Notes: generated by a model not told the origin, from the sequence alone. Counted from the stretch's first letter, positions 7,707 through 16,950 are shown. The stretch: 64,000 nt of DNA from Halomonas elongata DSM 2581 (GCF_000196875.2 NC_014532.2:2170001-2234000), one strand, 5' to 3'. Made by a program: numbers and translations.

Positions 7707-8930
7707 TCAGGCGGTCTTGGCAACCGACATCACGTCCTCGATACCCAGGCGCTCACGCAGGGCCAGGGGCAGCAGACGACGCGAGGAGATACGGTGGCGG
7801 GGCATCTCGACGACGCGCGTCTCGATACCGTAGAGCGCCACGTACTCGGCATAGTTGTCGAAGGCCTGACGGTCGACATAGTCGACGTAAGTCTCGGCCT
7901 CGGTGCCGTTGGCGAGAATCACCTCGTGAGAGTCCGTCTCGATGTGGTAGTAGGTCACCGCGTCGGGCAGTTCAGAGCCCGGCACGTAATCGATGGTGTC
8001 GTGGTTGACCAGCGCACCGGCGTTGATCACCAGGTCATCGAGAATGACACCGTGGCTGGCGGTAAGCACGAGGTCCTGATTGGGGACGCCGGCGGCCAGG
8101 GCACTTTCACGGATCCGCACGGGGGAATAGTTGCCGGCCGCGGCCAGTCGACGGATGGTTTGGCGGCCGATCCACTTCACCGGCACCTGCTCGCCACTGG
8201 CGGTCATCACCAGATCGCCGATCGACAGCGTCTCAACGGCAGCTTCGCCGTCAGGCGTGCTAATCATCGTGCCTGCCGCGAAGCAGACTGGATATGTAAA
8301 CTTGCCGCCGGAGAGATAGGCATCAGGATCCTTCAGGAACTCATCGTACTCTTCCTGCGTCATCTCGATAGAGGCACCAGTTCTACCCGTGATGTCATTG
8401 CCATATGTCAGATGCAACTTGCCATCTCTGTAAGCGTCATCCCAGCCGAACCAGCCTTGATCCGGGCTCCAGTTGCCGCCACCGAGGTTGAGCTCATCGC
8501 CCGCTGTCATTCCCTTGACGTTGAACTGATAGGAATCGAGAAGGGCGATAGTGGGCTTTTCGAAGGTAAAGCTGCCAGTACCGTCGCCGGAGAACTCGAC
8601 GTTATACGAGCTGAGAATATTGCCTACGCTCAAAGCGCCCGCATCAAACGTAATGCTACTATTGTCTCCAACGCCAAAGTTCATGCTATTGAGAACGCCT
8701 AGTTTCCCAATACCTTGATCAATCGTCAGGTTAGCGCCATTGATGGCATTGAAAGTAGCAGAAGACCCAGCCTGAACGGAGGCAATACCGTCGACTCTGG
8801 TTTCGATACCATCGACGGTCAGTGTCGATGAGCCAAGAGCGGAAATCTCGAGAGTGCTGCCTTCCGCCGCATCTCCCTCTCCAATCGTAACGTGCTGGCT
8901 CCCTCCGAGATCAATCTTCATTCCGGCCAT
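7707..8930 (-). CDS. Hint-domain (Hedgehog/intein-like, Hint_2) protein
   Basis: A 407-residue protein. The first ~200 residues are Ser/Thr/Gly/Asp-rich with repeating short hydrophobic strands, like a secreted beta-rich or adhesin-type region, and there is no signal peptide. From about residue 213 a Hint_2 domain begins: PVCFAAGTMISTPDG with the would-be nucleophile Cys216, IGDLVMTASGEQVPVKWIG, then TASHGVILDDLVINAGALVNH. Hint domains carry out autocatalytic cleavage or splicing; bacterial Hint_2 proteins are mostly uncharacterised. The ATG at 8930 is preferred because GGGGGG lies at correct spacing; an upstream TTG at 8936 overlaps that site. Low-GC like its neighbour. Export by a type I system is possible but no transporter is nearby. 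Confidence 0.75.
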   Translation of the reverse strand: MAGMKIDLGGSQHVTIGEGDAAEGSTLEISALGSSTLTVDGIETRVDGIASVQAGSSATFNAINGANLTIDQGIGKLGVLNSMNFGVGDNSSITFDAGALSVGNILSSYNVEFSGDGTGSFTFEKPTIALLDSYQFNVKGMTAGDELNLGGGNWSPDQGWFGWDDAYRDGKLHLTYGNDITGRTGASIEMTQEEYDEFLKDPDAYLSGGKFTYPVCFAAGTMISTPDGEAAVETLSIGDLVMTASGEQVPVKWIGRQTIRRLAAAGNYSPVRIRESALAAGVPNQDLVLTASHGVILDDLVINAGALVNHDTIDYVPGSELPDAVTYYHIETDSHEVILANGTEAETYVDYVDRQAFDNYAEYVALYGIETRVVEMPRHRISSRRLLPLALRERLGIEDVMSVAKTA

Positions 8931-9663
8931 ATTCAACCCCCCACAATTGTGAAATATAATTAATAAAACACGACCTGAGAAATCAATAACTCAGGATTGC
9001 GGAGAATGGCCCACTCTCTTATAGATCTTCAACTGACTTAACAATAATTCATCTTCAACAAAACTTTAAAGAAGACTCCAACCCTTTAAATCACAACAAT
9101 TTTCCGAACTATTTAACAAAATTTCATTTTCCTTATCATCAAACCAACTCTCCTGATCGGCACACTCCTGCTACGCATCCAACTCGAAGCCCCCTCTTTT
9201 CCAGTCAGGAACTTGACACTTGGAATGGGATTGCAAAGGAAAATGATTTAAATACCTGCGCGGGCAAATCGCCGTGCTATCAGCTACCATCCGTGGCGGC
9301 ACCCTGCGGGCCCGTCTAGAAACGGTTCAAGTTCGCTCCTGACGAATTTGTGCGCGGTTCTGGTGCGTCAGCCCGATCGCAAACTCGCCCAACTCGATAC
9401 GTTGCCCAAAAGGTCAACTCTTCCCGAGTAAGAAAGTCAGAATCCAAGGGGTAAAGTCCGCCTTCCGGCGACGAACCTCAAAAGTGCCGGACCATCGCGA
9501 GGACGCCACTCTCCCTCATAGTGCCCCTAACGCCGTACCGATTCTCGGCAGTGCGTTCTCGAGTCCCACACGTCTCGTACTTTCCCCTGATGCCCTTGCG
9601 GACTACTCTGCATCAAGCCGCCCATGAGATGTGGCCTGAATTCAGTAAACGCAGGGAAACGAC
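8931..9663. other. Long intergenic region
   Basis: About 730 bases without a credible gene. 8940-9250 is strongly AT-rich and holds a perfect palindrome CACAATTGTG (8942-8951) just upstream of the Hint gene's ribosome site and an inverted repeat CCTGAG/CTCAGG (8974-8979/8990-8995), both placed to affect that gene. From about 9260 composition returns to normal; I see no feature in 9260-9650 and it could be degraded coding sequence. Confidence 0.6.
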
Positions 9664-9978
9664 ATGAAGCCATGGATTGCTGGCACACTCTGCCTGGTGC
9701 TGGGGGTGAGTGTGCATGTCAATGGACAGGGCATGGACCGCACCGGACAACAGTGCGAAAGGGTTTCCAACCTTGCCGCACAAGTGATGGAGCGCCGCCA
9801 GTTGGGCACCTCCAAGGAGCACGTACGGGAACAGCTCGGCCAGGCACCCGCGACTCACCACCTGATCGAGGCGGCCTTCGATCAACCTCGATACCACACT
9901 CAAATCATGCAGGATCGAGCCCGACAGGATTTCGCGCTCTCCTTTTACCGAAGCTGCATCCAACGCCAGGGGTCATGA
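9664..9978 (+). CDS. Small secreted hypothetical protein
   Basis: A 104-residue protein with a plausible signal peptide (MKPWIAGTLCLVLGVSVHVNG, cleavage near residue 21-24). The mature part contains two cysteines (in QQCERVSN and YRSCIQ) that could form one disulfide. The body is charged and probably helical. I recognise no family. The CAGGGAAACGAC stretch before the ATG gives a moderate ribosome site. It stands alone between a long intergenic region and the FUSC gene, 199 bases downstream. The signal peptide and paired cysteines, which favour a real periplasmic protein, are the main support. Confidence 0.6.
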   Translation: MKPWIAGTLCLVLGVSVHVNGQGMDRTGQQCERVSNLAAQVMERRQLGTSKEHVREQLGQAPATHHLIEAAFDQPRYHTQIMQDRARQDFALSFYRSCIQRQGS

Positions 9979-10177
9979 ACGGCGTCGGTGAGCGGATTCC
10001 GGGATGGCTTCCATGGTACAATGAGGCGCAATTCGCCACTGCGACTCTATAACTCCATGATTTTCAAGAGAATTGCATGAGAAGTCCAGCCCCGCTCCAT
10101 CCTGGGCCAGGGCATCGACGGGTCTTGATGATCGAGATCCTGTGTTCCGTCGAGCAACGTAACAGGCTGGCCTCACC

Positions 10178-11335
10178 ATGATCTTGGCGCGACTGCGCGA
10201 CCCCTATTTCACGCATCGCCACCGCCGTACACTCCACGTCATGCGTGTCGCCCTGGCACTCTGCATCACGTTCGGCATCATCCAGCTCTTCACCATTCCG
10301 CACAGTGGCTGGGCCCTGGTCAGCACCGTGATGGTAATGGGCAACCTGCCGCACATCGGCGGCGTACTCGACAAGGGGCGACAGCGCCTGCTCGGCACCA
10401 TCCTCGGTGCCCTCTGGGGGCTATCGCTCATTCTGCTGCCCGAGCACATTGCCATCCTGATGCCACTCGGCAGCCTGCTCGGGATCGCCTTCGTCACCTG
10501 GTTCACCTTCAGCAAGCGCTACGGCTATGGCGGCTTGATGTTCGCCATCACTCTGCTGCTGGTGGTCGGCGACGGCACCCATGATCTCAGCGTGGCCCTG
10601 TGGCGCAGTTTCGATGTCCTGCTGGGCACCCTGGTCGGCATTGTCGTCACCATGCTGGTCATGCCGCACAAGGCCACCGACATGCTGCGCTTCATGCTGG
10701 CCGACCATCTGGACCACATGGCCCGGCTATTTCATGCTCATACTTCGGCCACCTCGGCGCCGGACCTGGATACCCGCGAGTTGCTCAAGCGCTGCAGTGG
10801 CCTGTTGATCCAGCAGCGCGGCCTGGTCGACGCCATTCATCGCGAACGTCGCCTGCGGCGTGGCGAGCTCGATGACCTCATCTCCCTGCAGCGCCGAATG
10901 CTCTCCACCATTGAGCTGCTGCTGGAAACCCACTGGAACACCCGGGCCGGCCATGAGCGCATCGACGCCATGCAGGGCCTGCGGGACCAGCAGCATACGC
11001 TGGCGCGAAACCTCGGCACCCTGGCCTTCCAGGTTCGCACCGGGCATCCGGTCGATGTCGACATCGCCCCTTTCGACCTGCAACGCCACGCGGAGCTCGC
11101 CGGCAGCGCCTATGGAGAAGATGGCCGCAAGCTATTCAGTCCCAGTGGCTACCTGTGGCTCAATCGCGAATTGGCTCGCCTGAACAGTGCATTGATCGAA
11201 CGCCTCGGCGACCTGGAACGCCTCCCCAGCCGCCGTCTACGCAAGCGTGCCCAGCGCCATGGCCTGCAGGCCCCGTACCGGGACCAGGACCGCACGCCCC
11301 ATCAAGGAGAGTCGGATGACCGAGAGCCATCATGA
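10178..11335 (+). CDS. FUSC-family membrane protein (aromatic acid exporter-like)
   Basis: 385 residues with six hydrophobic helices in the first ~170 (for example VMRVALALCITFGIIQLF, GWALVSTVMVMGNLP, FDVLLGTLVGIVVTMLVMP), then a soluble helical cytoplasmic domain rich in Arg/Leu/Glu. This arrangement is that of half-size FUSC/YccS-type proteins, related to the AaeB efflux pump; the substrate is not predictable. The gene's 3' end overlaps the start of nadB by 20 bases, so the two are probably translated from one message, though no functional link is known. Confidence 0.75.
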   Translation: MILARLRDPYFTHRHRRTLHVMRVALALCITFGIIQLFTIPHSGWALVSTVMVMGNLPHIGGVLDKGRQRLLGTILGALWGLSLILLPEHIAILMPLGSLLGIAFVTWFTFSKRYGYGGLMFAITLLLVVGDGTHDLSVALWRSFDVLLGTLVGIVVTMLVMPHKATDMLRFMLADHLDHMARLFHAHTSATSAPDLDTRELLKRCSGLLIQQRGLVDAIHRERRLRRGELDDLISLQRRMLSTIELLLETHWNTRAGHERIDAMQGLRDQQHTLARNLGTLAFQVRTGHPVDVDIAPFDLQRHAELAGSAYGEDGRKLFSPSGYLWLNRELARLNSALIERLGDLERLPSRRLRKRAQRHGLQAPYRDQDRTPHQGESDDREPS

Positions 11336-12896
11336 CGTGCTGATCATCGGCGGCGGCGCCGCCGGCCTGGCACTGGCGCTGGAGATCGCCGATCACCGCC
11401 CCGTGACCCTCTTGCAGCCCAGCCCGGATGCCCGCGGGGCCAGTCGCTGGGCCCAGGGCGGCATCGCCGCCGTCCTCGCACCCAGCGACGATGTCGAGGC
11501 TCATGTCGCCGACACCCTGGTGGCGGGAGACGGCCTCTGTGATGAAGCCGCCGTGCGCTTCACCGTGGATCAGGGCCCGGCCGCCATCGAATGGCTGCTT
11601 TCGCTCGGCGTGCCCTTCACCCCCGATCCCGATCCGAACGCCGGCTATCCTTATCACCTGACCCAGGAAGGTGGTCATGGCGCCCGCCGCATCATTCACG
11701 CCGACGATGCCACCGGCCGGGCGGTGATCGAGACCCTGGAAAGCCATGTCGGTGCACATCCCGACATCAGGCTGCGCCACGACCTGAGCGCCATCGAACT
11801 GATCGCCGATACCGCCGGCCATTGCCGGGGAGCCCGCTGTCTCGACGAGGCCGGCAACCTTCACGCCCTGATGGCCAGGGATACCGTGCTCGCCACCGGC
11901 GGCGCCAGCGGCCTGTATCGCCATACCACCAGCCCCCACCCCGCCAGCGGCGAGGGCATGATGATGGCCGCCGAGCTCGGCGCGGAGCTGATGAACCTGG
12001 AATTCCAGCAGTTCCACCCCACCTGTCTCTATGATCCCGAGGGCGCGCCCTTCCTGATCAGCGAAGCGGTCCGTGGCGAAGGCGGCTATCTGCTCGGGGG
12101 TGATGGCCAACGCTTCATGCCGGACATCGACCCCAGGGCCGAACTCGCGCCACGGGATATCGTCGCCCGAGCCATCGACGGCGAAATGCAACGCAGCGGC
12201 ATGGACCACGTCTGGCTGGATATCCGCCACCTGGGCGAAGAAGCGATTCGCCACCACTTCCCCACCATCCATGCCCATTGCGCCTCGCGCGGCCTCGATA
12301 TCGCCCGCTCGCCGATCCCGGTGGTGCCCGCCGCGCACTATAGCTGCGGCGGGGTCAGTACCGACCTCACGGGCGCCACCACGGTGCCCCGCCTGTATGC
12401 CATCGGCGAGGTCGCCTGTACCGGCCTGCACGGCGCCAACCGCATGGCCAGCAATTCCTTGCTGGAATGCCTGGCCTTCGCCCGTGGCTGCGCGCGTCGC
12501 CTGGCCGAGGAAACGGCCGAAAGTGGAGCGCTCCTGGTCGAACGCACGCCAGGAACACGGCCGGTCTCTCGCGAGCTGATCGCCGAGCTGCGTGAGGCCA
12601 TGCGCGGCGTGATGAGTGCCAAGGTCGCCATCGTTCGCCACGACGCCGGCCTCGACGAAGCCGCCGGCACGCTGGCCGGACTCAGCGAACGCCTCGCCCC
12701 TCACCTGGCCGAAGCAGCACCCGACGCCGATGCCGCCAGCCTCTGGCATGCATTGCGCTTGGCAAGGTTGACCGTCGCCTGCGCACGGGCACGCCGCGAA
12801 TCCCGCGGCCTGCATCACAACCCCGACTGCCCGCTGCATGCCGATGCCACACCGACGCCCTCGCGCATTCATCTGAATGCGTTACAGACGCCCTGA
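11316..12896 (+). CDS. nadB: L-aspartate oxidase
   Basis: FAD enzyme that oxidises L-aspartate to iminoaspartate, first step of de novo NAD synthesis. The 526-residue protein begins with the dinucleotide motif [16 protein letters not shown], has SRWAQGGIAAVL (flavin contact), the substrate-loop sequences NLEFQQFHPTCLY and SEAVRGEGG, the active-site HYSCGGVSTD, and the C-terminal GLHGANRMASNSLLEC flavin signature followed by the helical domain. The ATG at 11316 is chosen because AAGGAGA precedes it and the motif sits at the usual distance; a longer frame upstream lies inside the FUSC gene. Convergent with ygfX, 8 bases away. Confidence 0.95.
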   Translation: MTESHHDVLIIGGGAAGLALALEIADHRPVTLLQPSPDARGASRWAQGGIAAVLAPSDDVEAHVADTLVAGDGLCDEAAVRFTVDQGPAAIEWLLSLGVPFTPDPDPNAGYPYHLTQEGGHGARRIIHADDATGRAVIETLESHVGAHPDIRLRHDLSAIELIADTAGHCRGARCLDEAGNLHALMARDTVLATGGASGLYRHTTSPHPASGEGMMMAAELGAELMNLEFQQFHPTCLYDPEGAPFLISEAVRGEGGYLLGGDGQRFMPDIDPRAELAPRDIVARAIDGEMQRSGMDHVWLDIRHLGEEAIRHHFPTIHAHCASRGLDIARSPIPVVPAAHYSCGGVSTDLTGATTVPRLYAIGEVACTGLHGANRMASNSLLECLAFARGCARRLAEETAESGALLVERTPGTRPVSRELIAELREAMRGVMSAKVAIVRHDAGLDEAAGTLAGLSERLAPHLAEAAPDADAASLWHALRLARLTVACARARRESRGLHHNPDCPLHADATPTPSRIHLNALQTP

Positions 12897-12904
12897 GGCC
12901 ACGC

Positions 12905-13303
12905 TCAGCCGGACGACAACAGGGCACGACGCAACTCCCGCAACCTGGCCGGATCGGCGCTGTCCGGCCATAGCCAGAGGCGCCGCCGGCCAACACGCAG
13001 CCCGATCAGCCACGGGCCGAGATAATCGCAACGCAGATCGATGTCACGCCACTCGTCATGCCGGCCGTCACGCCAGCTCCAGTGCGGTGGAGCATCATCG
13101 CGTGGCGTGAACCGCAGCTCCCCGCGCGGCGCACACTGCGCGACACGCACCAGCACGCCGATGACGACCAGCGCACCGACTGCGGCCAGCCAGGCCGGTG
13201 CCCACCAGCCCAGCACCCCGACCACACCGACACCCAGGCCGGTGTGGAGACCCAGCGACAGCCTAGAGGCCGCGATAGGAATCGTTACCGGTGCTCTCGG
13301 CAT
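12905..13303 (-). CDS. ygfX: YgfX/CptA-like membrane protein
   Basis: 132 residues, two adjacent hydrophobic segments near residues 15-58 (LGLHTGLGVGVVGVLGWW and WLAAVGALVVIGVLVR) and a soluble tail ending in an Arg-rich stretch. This is the layout of YgfX (DUF1434), which in E. coli lies beside sdhE and was reported to affect cell division proteins. The gene starts 41 bases inside the end of sdhE, so translation is coupled. Sequence conservation in this family is low, and the assignment depends largely on topology and the sdhE neighbour. Confidence 0.8.
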   Translation of the reverse strand: MPRAPVTIPIAASRLSLGLHTGLGVGVVGVLGWWAPAWLAAVGALVVIGVLVRVAQCAPRGELRFTPRDDAPPHWSWRDGRHDEWRDIDLRCDYLGPWLIGLRVGRRRLWLWPDSADPARLRELRRALLSSG

Positions 13304-13556
13304 GCTCGACGATCATCTTGACGATACGCCGGCGCTCGGGCTCCTCGGGCCAGTCGCGACGCATCAGCCAGAAGAACAGGTCCTGATCCTCCTCGCCGAT
13401 CAAGGCGCGATACGCCGCCTGATCCCGCTCGTCGAGGTCGTCATAGCGTTGTTCGAGAAAGGGAACCAACAGCAGATCGAGCTCCCACATACCGCGCCGG
13501 GAATGCCAATACAGTCGCTTGCGCTGGGCGCTTGCGGCGGACGCATCATCGTTCAA
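13263..13556 (-). CDS. sdhE: FAD assembly factor SdhE
   Basis: 97-residue protein that promotes covalent flavin attachment to succinate dehydrogenase and related flavoproteins. The signature RLYWHSRRGMWELDLLL, including the functional RGxxE-type patch, is intact, followed by LIGEEDQDLFFWLM and ERRRIVKMI as in E. coli SdhE (88 residues). No ATG gives a sensible length; the TTG at 13556 is chosen because GAGG lies six bases upstream and it starts just before the conserved core. First gene of an overlapping sdhE-ygfX pair. Confidence 0.9.
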   Translation of the reverse strand: MNDDASAASAQRKRLYWHSRRGMWELDLLLVPFLEQRYDDLDERDQAAYRALIGEEDQDLFFWLMRRDWPEEPERRRIVKMIVEHAESTGNDSYRGL

Positions 13557-13723
13557 GGTCGGCCTCGTTGCATCGAATGAGTGTCTCGACAGTATACCCG
13601 AGGCACGCCAGCGCGAGCAGTAGAGCGAAGCGCAACGAGGAAAGCGCAACCGGAATATCGCCCGTGGTTCGTGGCGATTATCGCCTGTTCGTCTTCCCTG
13701 CTTGTGGCTAAGGTTGTAGTGCG

Positions 13724-13752
13724 TTGTTTTATCGAGAATTGCACAGTATGCT
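13724..13752 (+). promoter_or_regulatory. Likely ihfB promoter
   Basis: TTGTTT and TATGCT separated by an optimal 17-base spacer, 58 bases upstream of ihfB. Each hexamer matches the sigma-70 consensus at four positions. It supports independent transcription of ihfB, which here is not preceded by rpsA as in E. coli. Confidence 0.5.
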
Positions 13753-13809
13753 GAGGCAAACAATTGACTCGGCCCAGGTCGACCCCGCCGGGCATCACGG
13801 AGAGAGCCG

Positions 13810-14106
13810 ATGACCAAGTCCGAATTGATCGAACAGATTGCCATGCGACAGCCGGAGCTGTCGGTCAAGGATGTGGAAACCGCCGTTCGCATGATACTCG
13901 ACGACATCACCGGCACCCTGGCCAATGGTGGCCGGGTGGAAATCCGTGGTTTCGGCAGCTTCTCGTTGCATTACCGCGAACCGCGCACCGGTCGTAACCC
14001 CAAAACCGGTGACCCGGTCGCGCTGAGTGGCAAGTTCGTGCCACACTTCAAACCCGGCAAGGAGCTGCGCGAGCAGGTCGATGCCAGTCGCGCCCTTGGC
14101 TACTGA
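13810..14106 (+). CDS. ihfB: Integration host factor subunit beta
   Basis: 98-residue DNA-bending protein of the HU/IHF family. It starts [11 protein letters not shown] and contains the beta-arm region [18 protein letters not shown] followed by [10 protein letters not shown], with the intercalating proline of the NPKTG motif, matching IhfB (94 residues in E. coli) better than IhfA or HU. It pairs with IhfA encoded elsewhere, and would act at sigma-54 promoters such as the one before hmp in this window. GAGAGAG precedes the ATG. Followed at 55 bases by lapA-lapB on the same strand. Confidence 0.95.
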   Translation: MTKSELIEQIAMRQPELSVKDVETAVRMILDDITGTLANGGRVEIRGFGSFSLHYREPRTGRNPKTGDPVALSGKFVPHFKPGKELREQVDASRALGY

Positions 14107-14161
14107 ACACCGGCCATTGCCCGGCTGACCACTCTCAACCATACGACACGGGAACTAGCAC

Positions 14162-14467
14162 ATGCGTTGGCTAAAAGGCCTGATCATGGCCATCATCCTG
14201 CTGGTGGTGTTGCTGGTCGGCATCCTGTTTGCCGTCAATAACCAGCAGGCCCTGCCCCTCAACCTGATCTGGGTCGAACTGCCCGCGGCCTCGTTGTCCG
14301 TCTGGCTGCTGGCCTCACTGGCCATCGGCGTGCTGCTCGGCATGCTGGCCATGAGCGGCGTCTACCTGCGTCTGCGAGCCCTGCTGACCCGCGCACAGCG
14401 TCACAACCAGCAGCAGCGCAAGGAACTCGACCGGCTGCGTATCCAGGAGATGAAGGAACTCCCCTGA
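14162..14467 (+). CDS. lapA: Lipopolysaccharide assembly protein A (LapA, YciS)
   Basis: 101-residue inner-membrane protein (DUF1049) with two transmembrane helices (about residues 7-26 and 40-65) joined by the family sequence FAVNNQQALPLNLIWVELP, and a charged C-terminal coiled coil. It works with LapB in regulating LpxC turnover and lipopolysaccharide synthesis. Its stop is one base before the lapB ATG, the usual tightly coupled arrangement. Weak ribosome site (CGGGAACTAGC). Confidence 0.92.
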   Translation: MRWLKGLIMAIILLVVLLVGILFAVNNQQALPLNLIWVELPAASLSVWLLASLAIGVLLGMLAMSGVYLRLRALLTRAQRHNQQQRKELDRLRIQEMKELP

Positions 14468-14468
14468 C

Positions 14469-15650
14469 ATGCCCGACGTTCTGCTGCTAGCCCTGTTGTT
14501 GGCAGCGGTCGCCATCGGATGGTGGCTGGGCCGCCGTGAACGCCGAGGCACCAGCGCGACGGGATCGTCGCCCACCCTGGCCCGCGATTACTTCGTCGGG
14601 CTCAACTACCTGCTCAACGATCAGCAGGATCGAGCCATCGAGACCTTCATCGGTGCCCTCGAGGTCAACAGCGACACCATCGAAACCCACATCGCCCTGG
14701 GCAACCTGTTCCGCAGCCGTGGCGAGGCCGACCGCGCCGTGAAGGTTCACCAGAACCTTCTCGCTCGCCCGACCCTGTCCGGCAATCAGGGCGATCGCGT
14801 CCAGTTGGAGCTTTCCCGCGACTTCCTTCACCTGGGACTGCTGGATCGCGCCGAGCGCCTGTTGCAGGGGCTCATCAAGGAAGCTCATGACGACGAGCTA
14901 TGCCAGTCGGCCAAGCGCCTGCTGGTCGATCTGCTGGAACGCGAAGGGGAATGGCAGGCCGCCCTGGACGTCGCCCTGCCGTCGCTGGTCCGCCAGCATG
15001 AAGACATTCGCCGCGCCGCCGCGCACTGGTTATGCGAACTGGCCGATCAGGAACGTCATTCGGCAAGCCCCGTGCTGGCCCGGCGCCATCTCAAGCAGGC
15101 CTTGTCCACCGACGGACGTTGCGTGCGCGCCAACCTGCTGCTCGCCGAGATGGCCCTGGATACCGGCCAGTACCGGCCGGCCATTCGTTTCCTGAGCCGG
15201 ATACCGGACCAGGACAAGGCCTTCGTGCCGACCATGCTGGAGCCCCTGAGCCGCGCCTACCGGCTGCTGGACGACGAAACCGGTCTCATCCGACAGCTCG
15301 AGTCACTGCTGGACCAGGCCCCCTACACCAGCGTGATCATTCTGCTGGCCGAAAGCCTGCGTCGCCATCACGGTGACGCACACGCCGCCCTCGAGCTGGT
15401 GGGGCAACAGCTCAATCGCGAGCCCAGCCTGGGCGCCGTCGATTACCTGATGCGGCTCTATCGCCAGGACACCGACACCGACGACGAACGCATCGAGCTC
15501 TTGCAGCACCATACCGACACCCTGCTCAAGGCCCTGCCTCGCCACCGCTGCCGTCGCTGCGGCTTCAGCGGCGAGCAGCTTCACTGGCAGTGCCCGAGGT
15601 GCCGGAGCTGGGGAACCACCAAGCCGATCACCGGCATCGAAGGCGAGTAG
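14469..15650 (+). CDS. lapB: Lipopolysaccharide assembly protein B (LapB, YciM)
   Basis: 393-residue tetratricopeptide protein anchored by one N-terminal helix (residues 2-18). TPR repeats span the body (DYFVGLNYLLNDQQDRAIE, TIETHIALGNLFRSRGE and later helices) and the C-terminus carries the rubredoxin-like metal site with Cys361, Cys364, Cys375 and Cys378 (CRRC...CPRC). LapB adapts LpxC to the FtsH protease and is essential in E. coli. Length equals the family norm (389). Convergent with pyrF at 6 bases; in E. coli pyrF is instead co-directional. Confidence 0.95.
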   Translation: MPDVLLLALLLAAVAIGWWLGRRERRGTSATGSSPTLARDYFVGLNYLLNDQQDRAIETFIGALEVNSDTIETHIALGNLFRSRGEADRAVKVHQNLLARPTLSGNQGDRVQLELSRDFLHLGLLDRAERLLQGLIKEAHDDELCQSAKRLLVDLLEREGEWQAALDVALPSLVRQHEDIRRAAAHWLCELADQERHSASPVLARRHLKQALSTDGRCVRANLLLAEMALDTGQYRPAIRFLSRIPDQDKAFVPTMLEPLSRAYRLLDDETGLIRQLESLLDQAPYTSVIILLAESLRRHHGDAHAALELVGQQLNREPSLGAVDYLMRLYRQDTDTDDERIELLQHHTDTLLKALPRHRCRRCGFSGEQLHWQCPRCRSWGTTKPITGIEGE

Positions 15651-15656
15651 TCCCCG

Positions 15657-16358
15657 TCATCCCTGTGCCAGTTCGCGCTCGATGTCCGACAGGGCGGCCA
15701 TGGGATCGCTGGCCTGGGTGACCGGCCGCCCCACCACCAGATGCGTACTTCCCGCCGCCATGGCGGATGCCGGCGTCATGATGCGGCGCTGATCGTCGGC
15801 CGCGGCCGTGGCCGGCCGGATGCCAGGCGTCACCTTGAGGAAGGCGTCGCCACATGTCTCGCGCAACCGCTCGGCCTCCATGGAAGAGCAGACCACGCCA
15901 TCCAGGCCACAGTCCTTGGCCAGCGTTGCCAACCGCATCACCTGCTGTTCGGTAGAGGCCGTGACACCCACCTCGGCCAGGTCCCGTTCTTCCATGCTGG
16001 TCAGCACCGTCACCGCGATCAGGTGTGTCGACAGCGCATGCTGCTCGAGCCGCTCACGTGCGGCCTCCATCATCCGACGACCACCGGCAGCATGCACATT
16101 GACCATCCACACCCCCTGCTCGGCAGCGGCCTGCACGGCACCCGCCACGGTGTTGGGAATGTCGTGAAACTTGAGATCGAGAAACACCTCGAAGCCACGC
16201 CCGTGCAACGCCTCCAGCACATCGGGACCACTGCGGGTGAACAGTTCCTTGCCCACCTTGAGCCGGCAACGCGTCGGATCGAGCCGATCAGCCATGCACA
16301 GGGCGGCATCCAGCGAGGTGTAGTCGAGCGCGATGATCAGGGGTGAAGCGGTTGACAC
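15657..16358 (-). CDS. pyrF: Orotidine 5'-phosphate decarboxylase
   Basis: 233-residue TIM-barrel enzyme converting OMP to UMP in pyrimidine synthesis. The catalytic cluster [10 protein letters not shown] (Asp61, Lys63, Asp66) is intact, as are LKVGKELF and the C-terminal phosphate-binding VVGRPVTQA. The start is GTG at 16358 with AGGAG eight bases upstream. It lies convergent to lapB, an inversion relative to the lapAB-pyrF order of enterics. Confidence 0.95.
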   Translation of the reverse strand: MSTASPLIIALDYTSLDAALCMADRLDPTRCRLKVGKELFTRSGPDVLEALHGRGFEVFLDLKFHDIPNTVAGAVQAAAEQGVWMVNVHAAGGRRMMEAARERLEQHALSTHLIAVTVLTSMEERDLAEVGVTASTEQQVMRLATLAKDCGLDGVVCSSMEAERLRETCGDAFLKVTPGIRPATAAADDQRRIMTPASAMAAGSTHLVVGRPVTQASDPMAALSDIERELAQG

Positions 16359-16582
16359 GAACGAACTCCTGGGCGGTTGGGTGATTCAGGGCAGTATATC
16401 AGTCATCTACCTCGACGCACTTGGTCGATCTCGCGCGCCTCGTGTCCTCGATCACCGCGTCAGCTTTCCCGCATCTGCCTACGCCCGCGCCGGGCTGACG
16501 GCACTAGCTTGAAGACGGGCACATCGCCTGCCCATGCCAACGACTCAAGGTTCCCATCCACGAATTCCACAAGGAGGTCGGC

Positions 16583-16915
16583 ATGCCTACCGACATCAAG
16601 GGACTGACCGCCGGCCTTGGCCTGGCACTGCTTCTGGGCATTGCACAGCCGGTACTGGCCGAGGACACCACCGACGCATCCACCGCCGATTCCACGTCGG
16701 CATCCGAGAACATGGCCCAGATCGCGCCTATCGACATCAATACCGCGGATGCCGCCCTGCTCGCTGAACTACCGGGCATCGGCGACGTCAAGGCCACCGC
16801 CATCGTCGAGGAGCGCGACGCCAATGGCCCCTTCGAGAACGCCGACGACCTGACCCGAGTCAAGGGAATCGGCTCGGCGACCGTCGAGGCCCTAGCAGAT
16901 GAAGTGACCCATTGA
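16583..16915 (+). CDS. ComEA-like secreted helix-hairpin-helix protein
   Basis: 110 residues: a signal peptide (cleavage after VLA, about residue 26), an acidic Thr/Ser linker, and one helix-hairpin-helix DNA-binding unit (IDINTADAALLAELPGIG, then ADDLTRVKGIGSATVEAL). Single-HhH ComEA proteins bind incoming DNA in the periplasm during natural transformation; many gammaproteobacteria carry similar short versions outside competence loci. AAGGAGGT four bases before the ATG is a strong ribosome site. The gene is isolated, flanked by pyrF and an SDR on the other strand, so a competence role is only inferred. Confidence 0.82.
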   Translation: MPTDIKGLTAGLGLALLLGIAQPVLAEDTTDASTADSTSASENMAQIAPIDINTADAALLAELPGIGDVKATAIVEERDANGPFENADDLTRVKGIGSATVEALADEVTH

Positions 16916-16950
16916 CCGAATGATCGTTGATAGCCGAACGATCGTCTCCT

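Noticed and set aside
9260..9660. Degraded gene or element upstream of the small secreted protein
   Set aside because: No frame or repeat with recognisable similarity could be found by eye.
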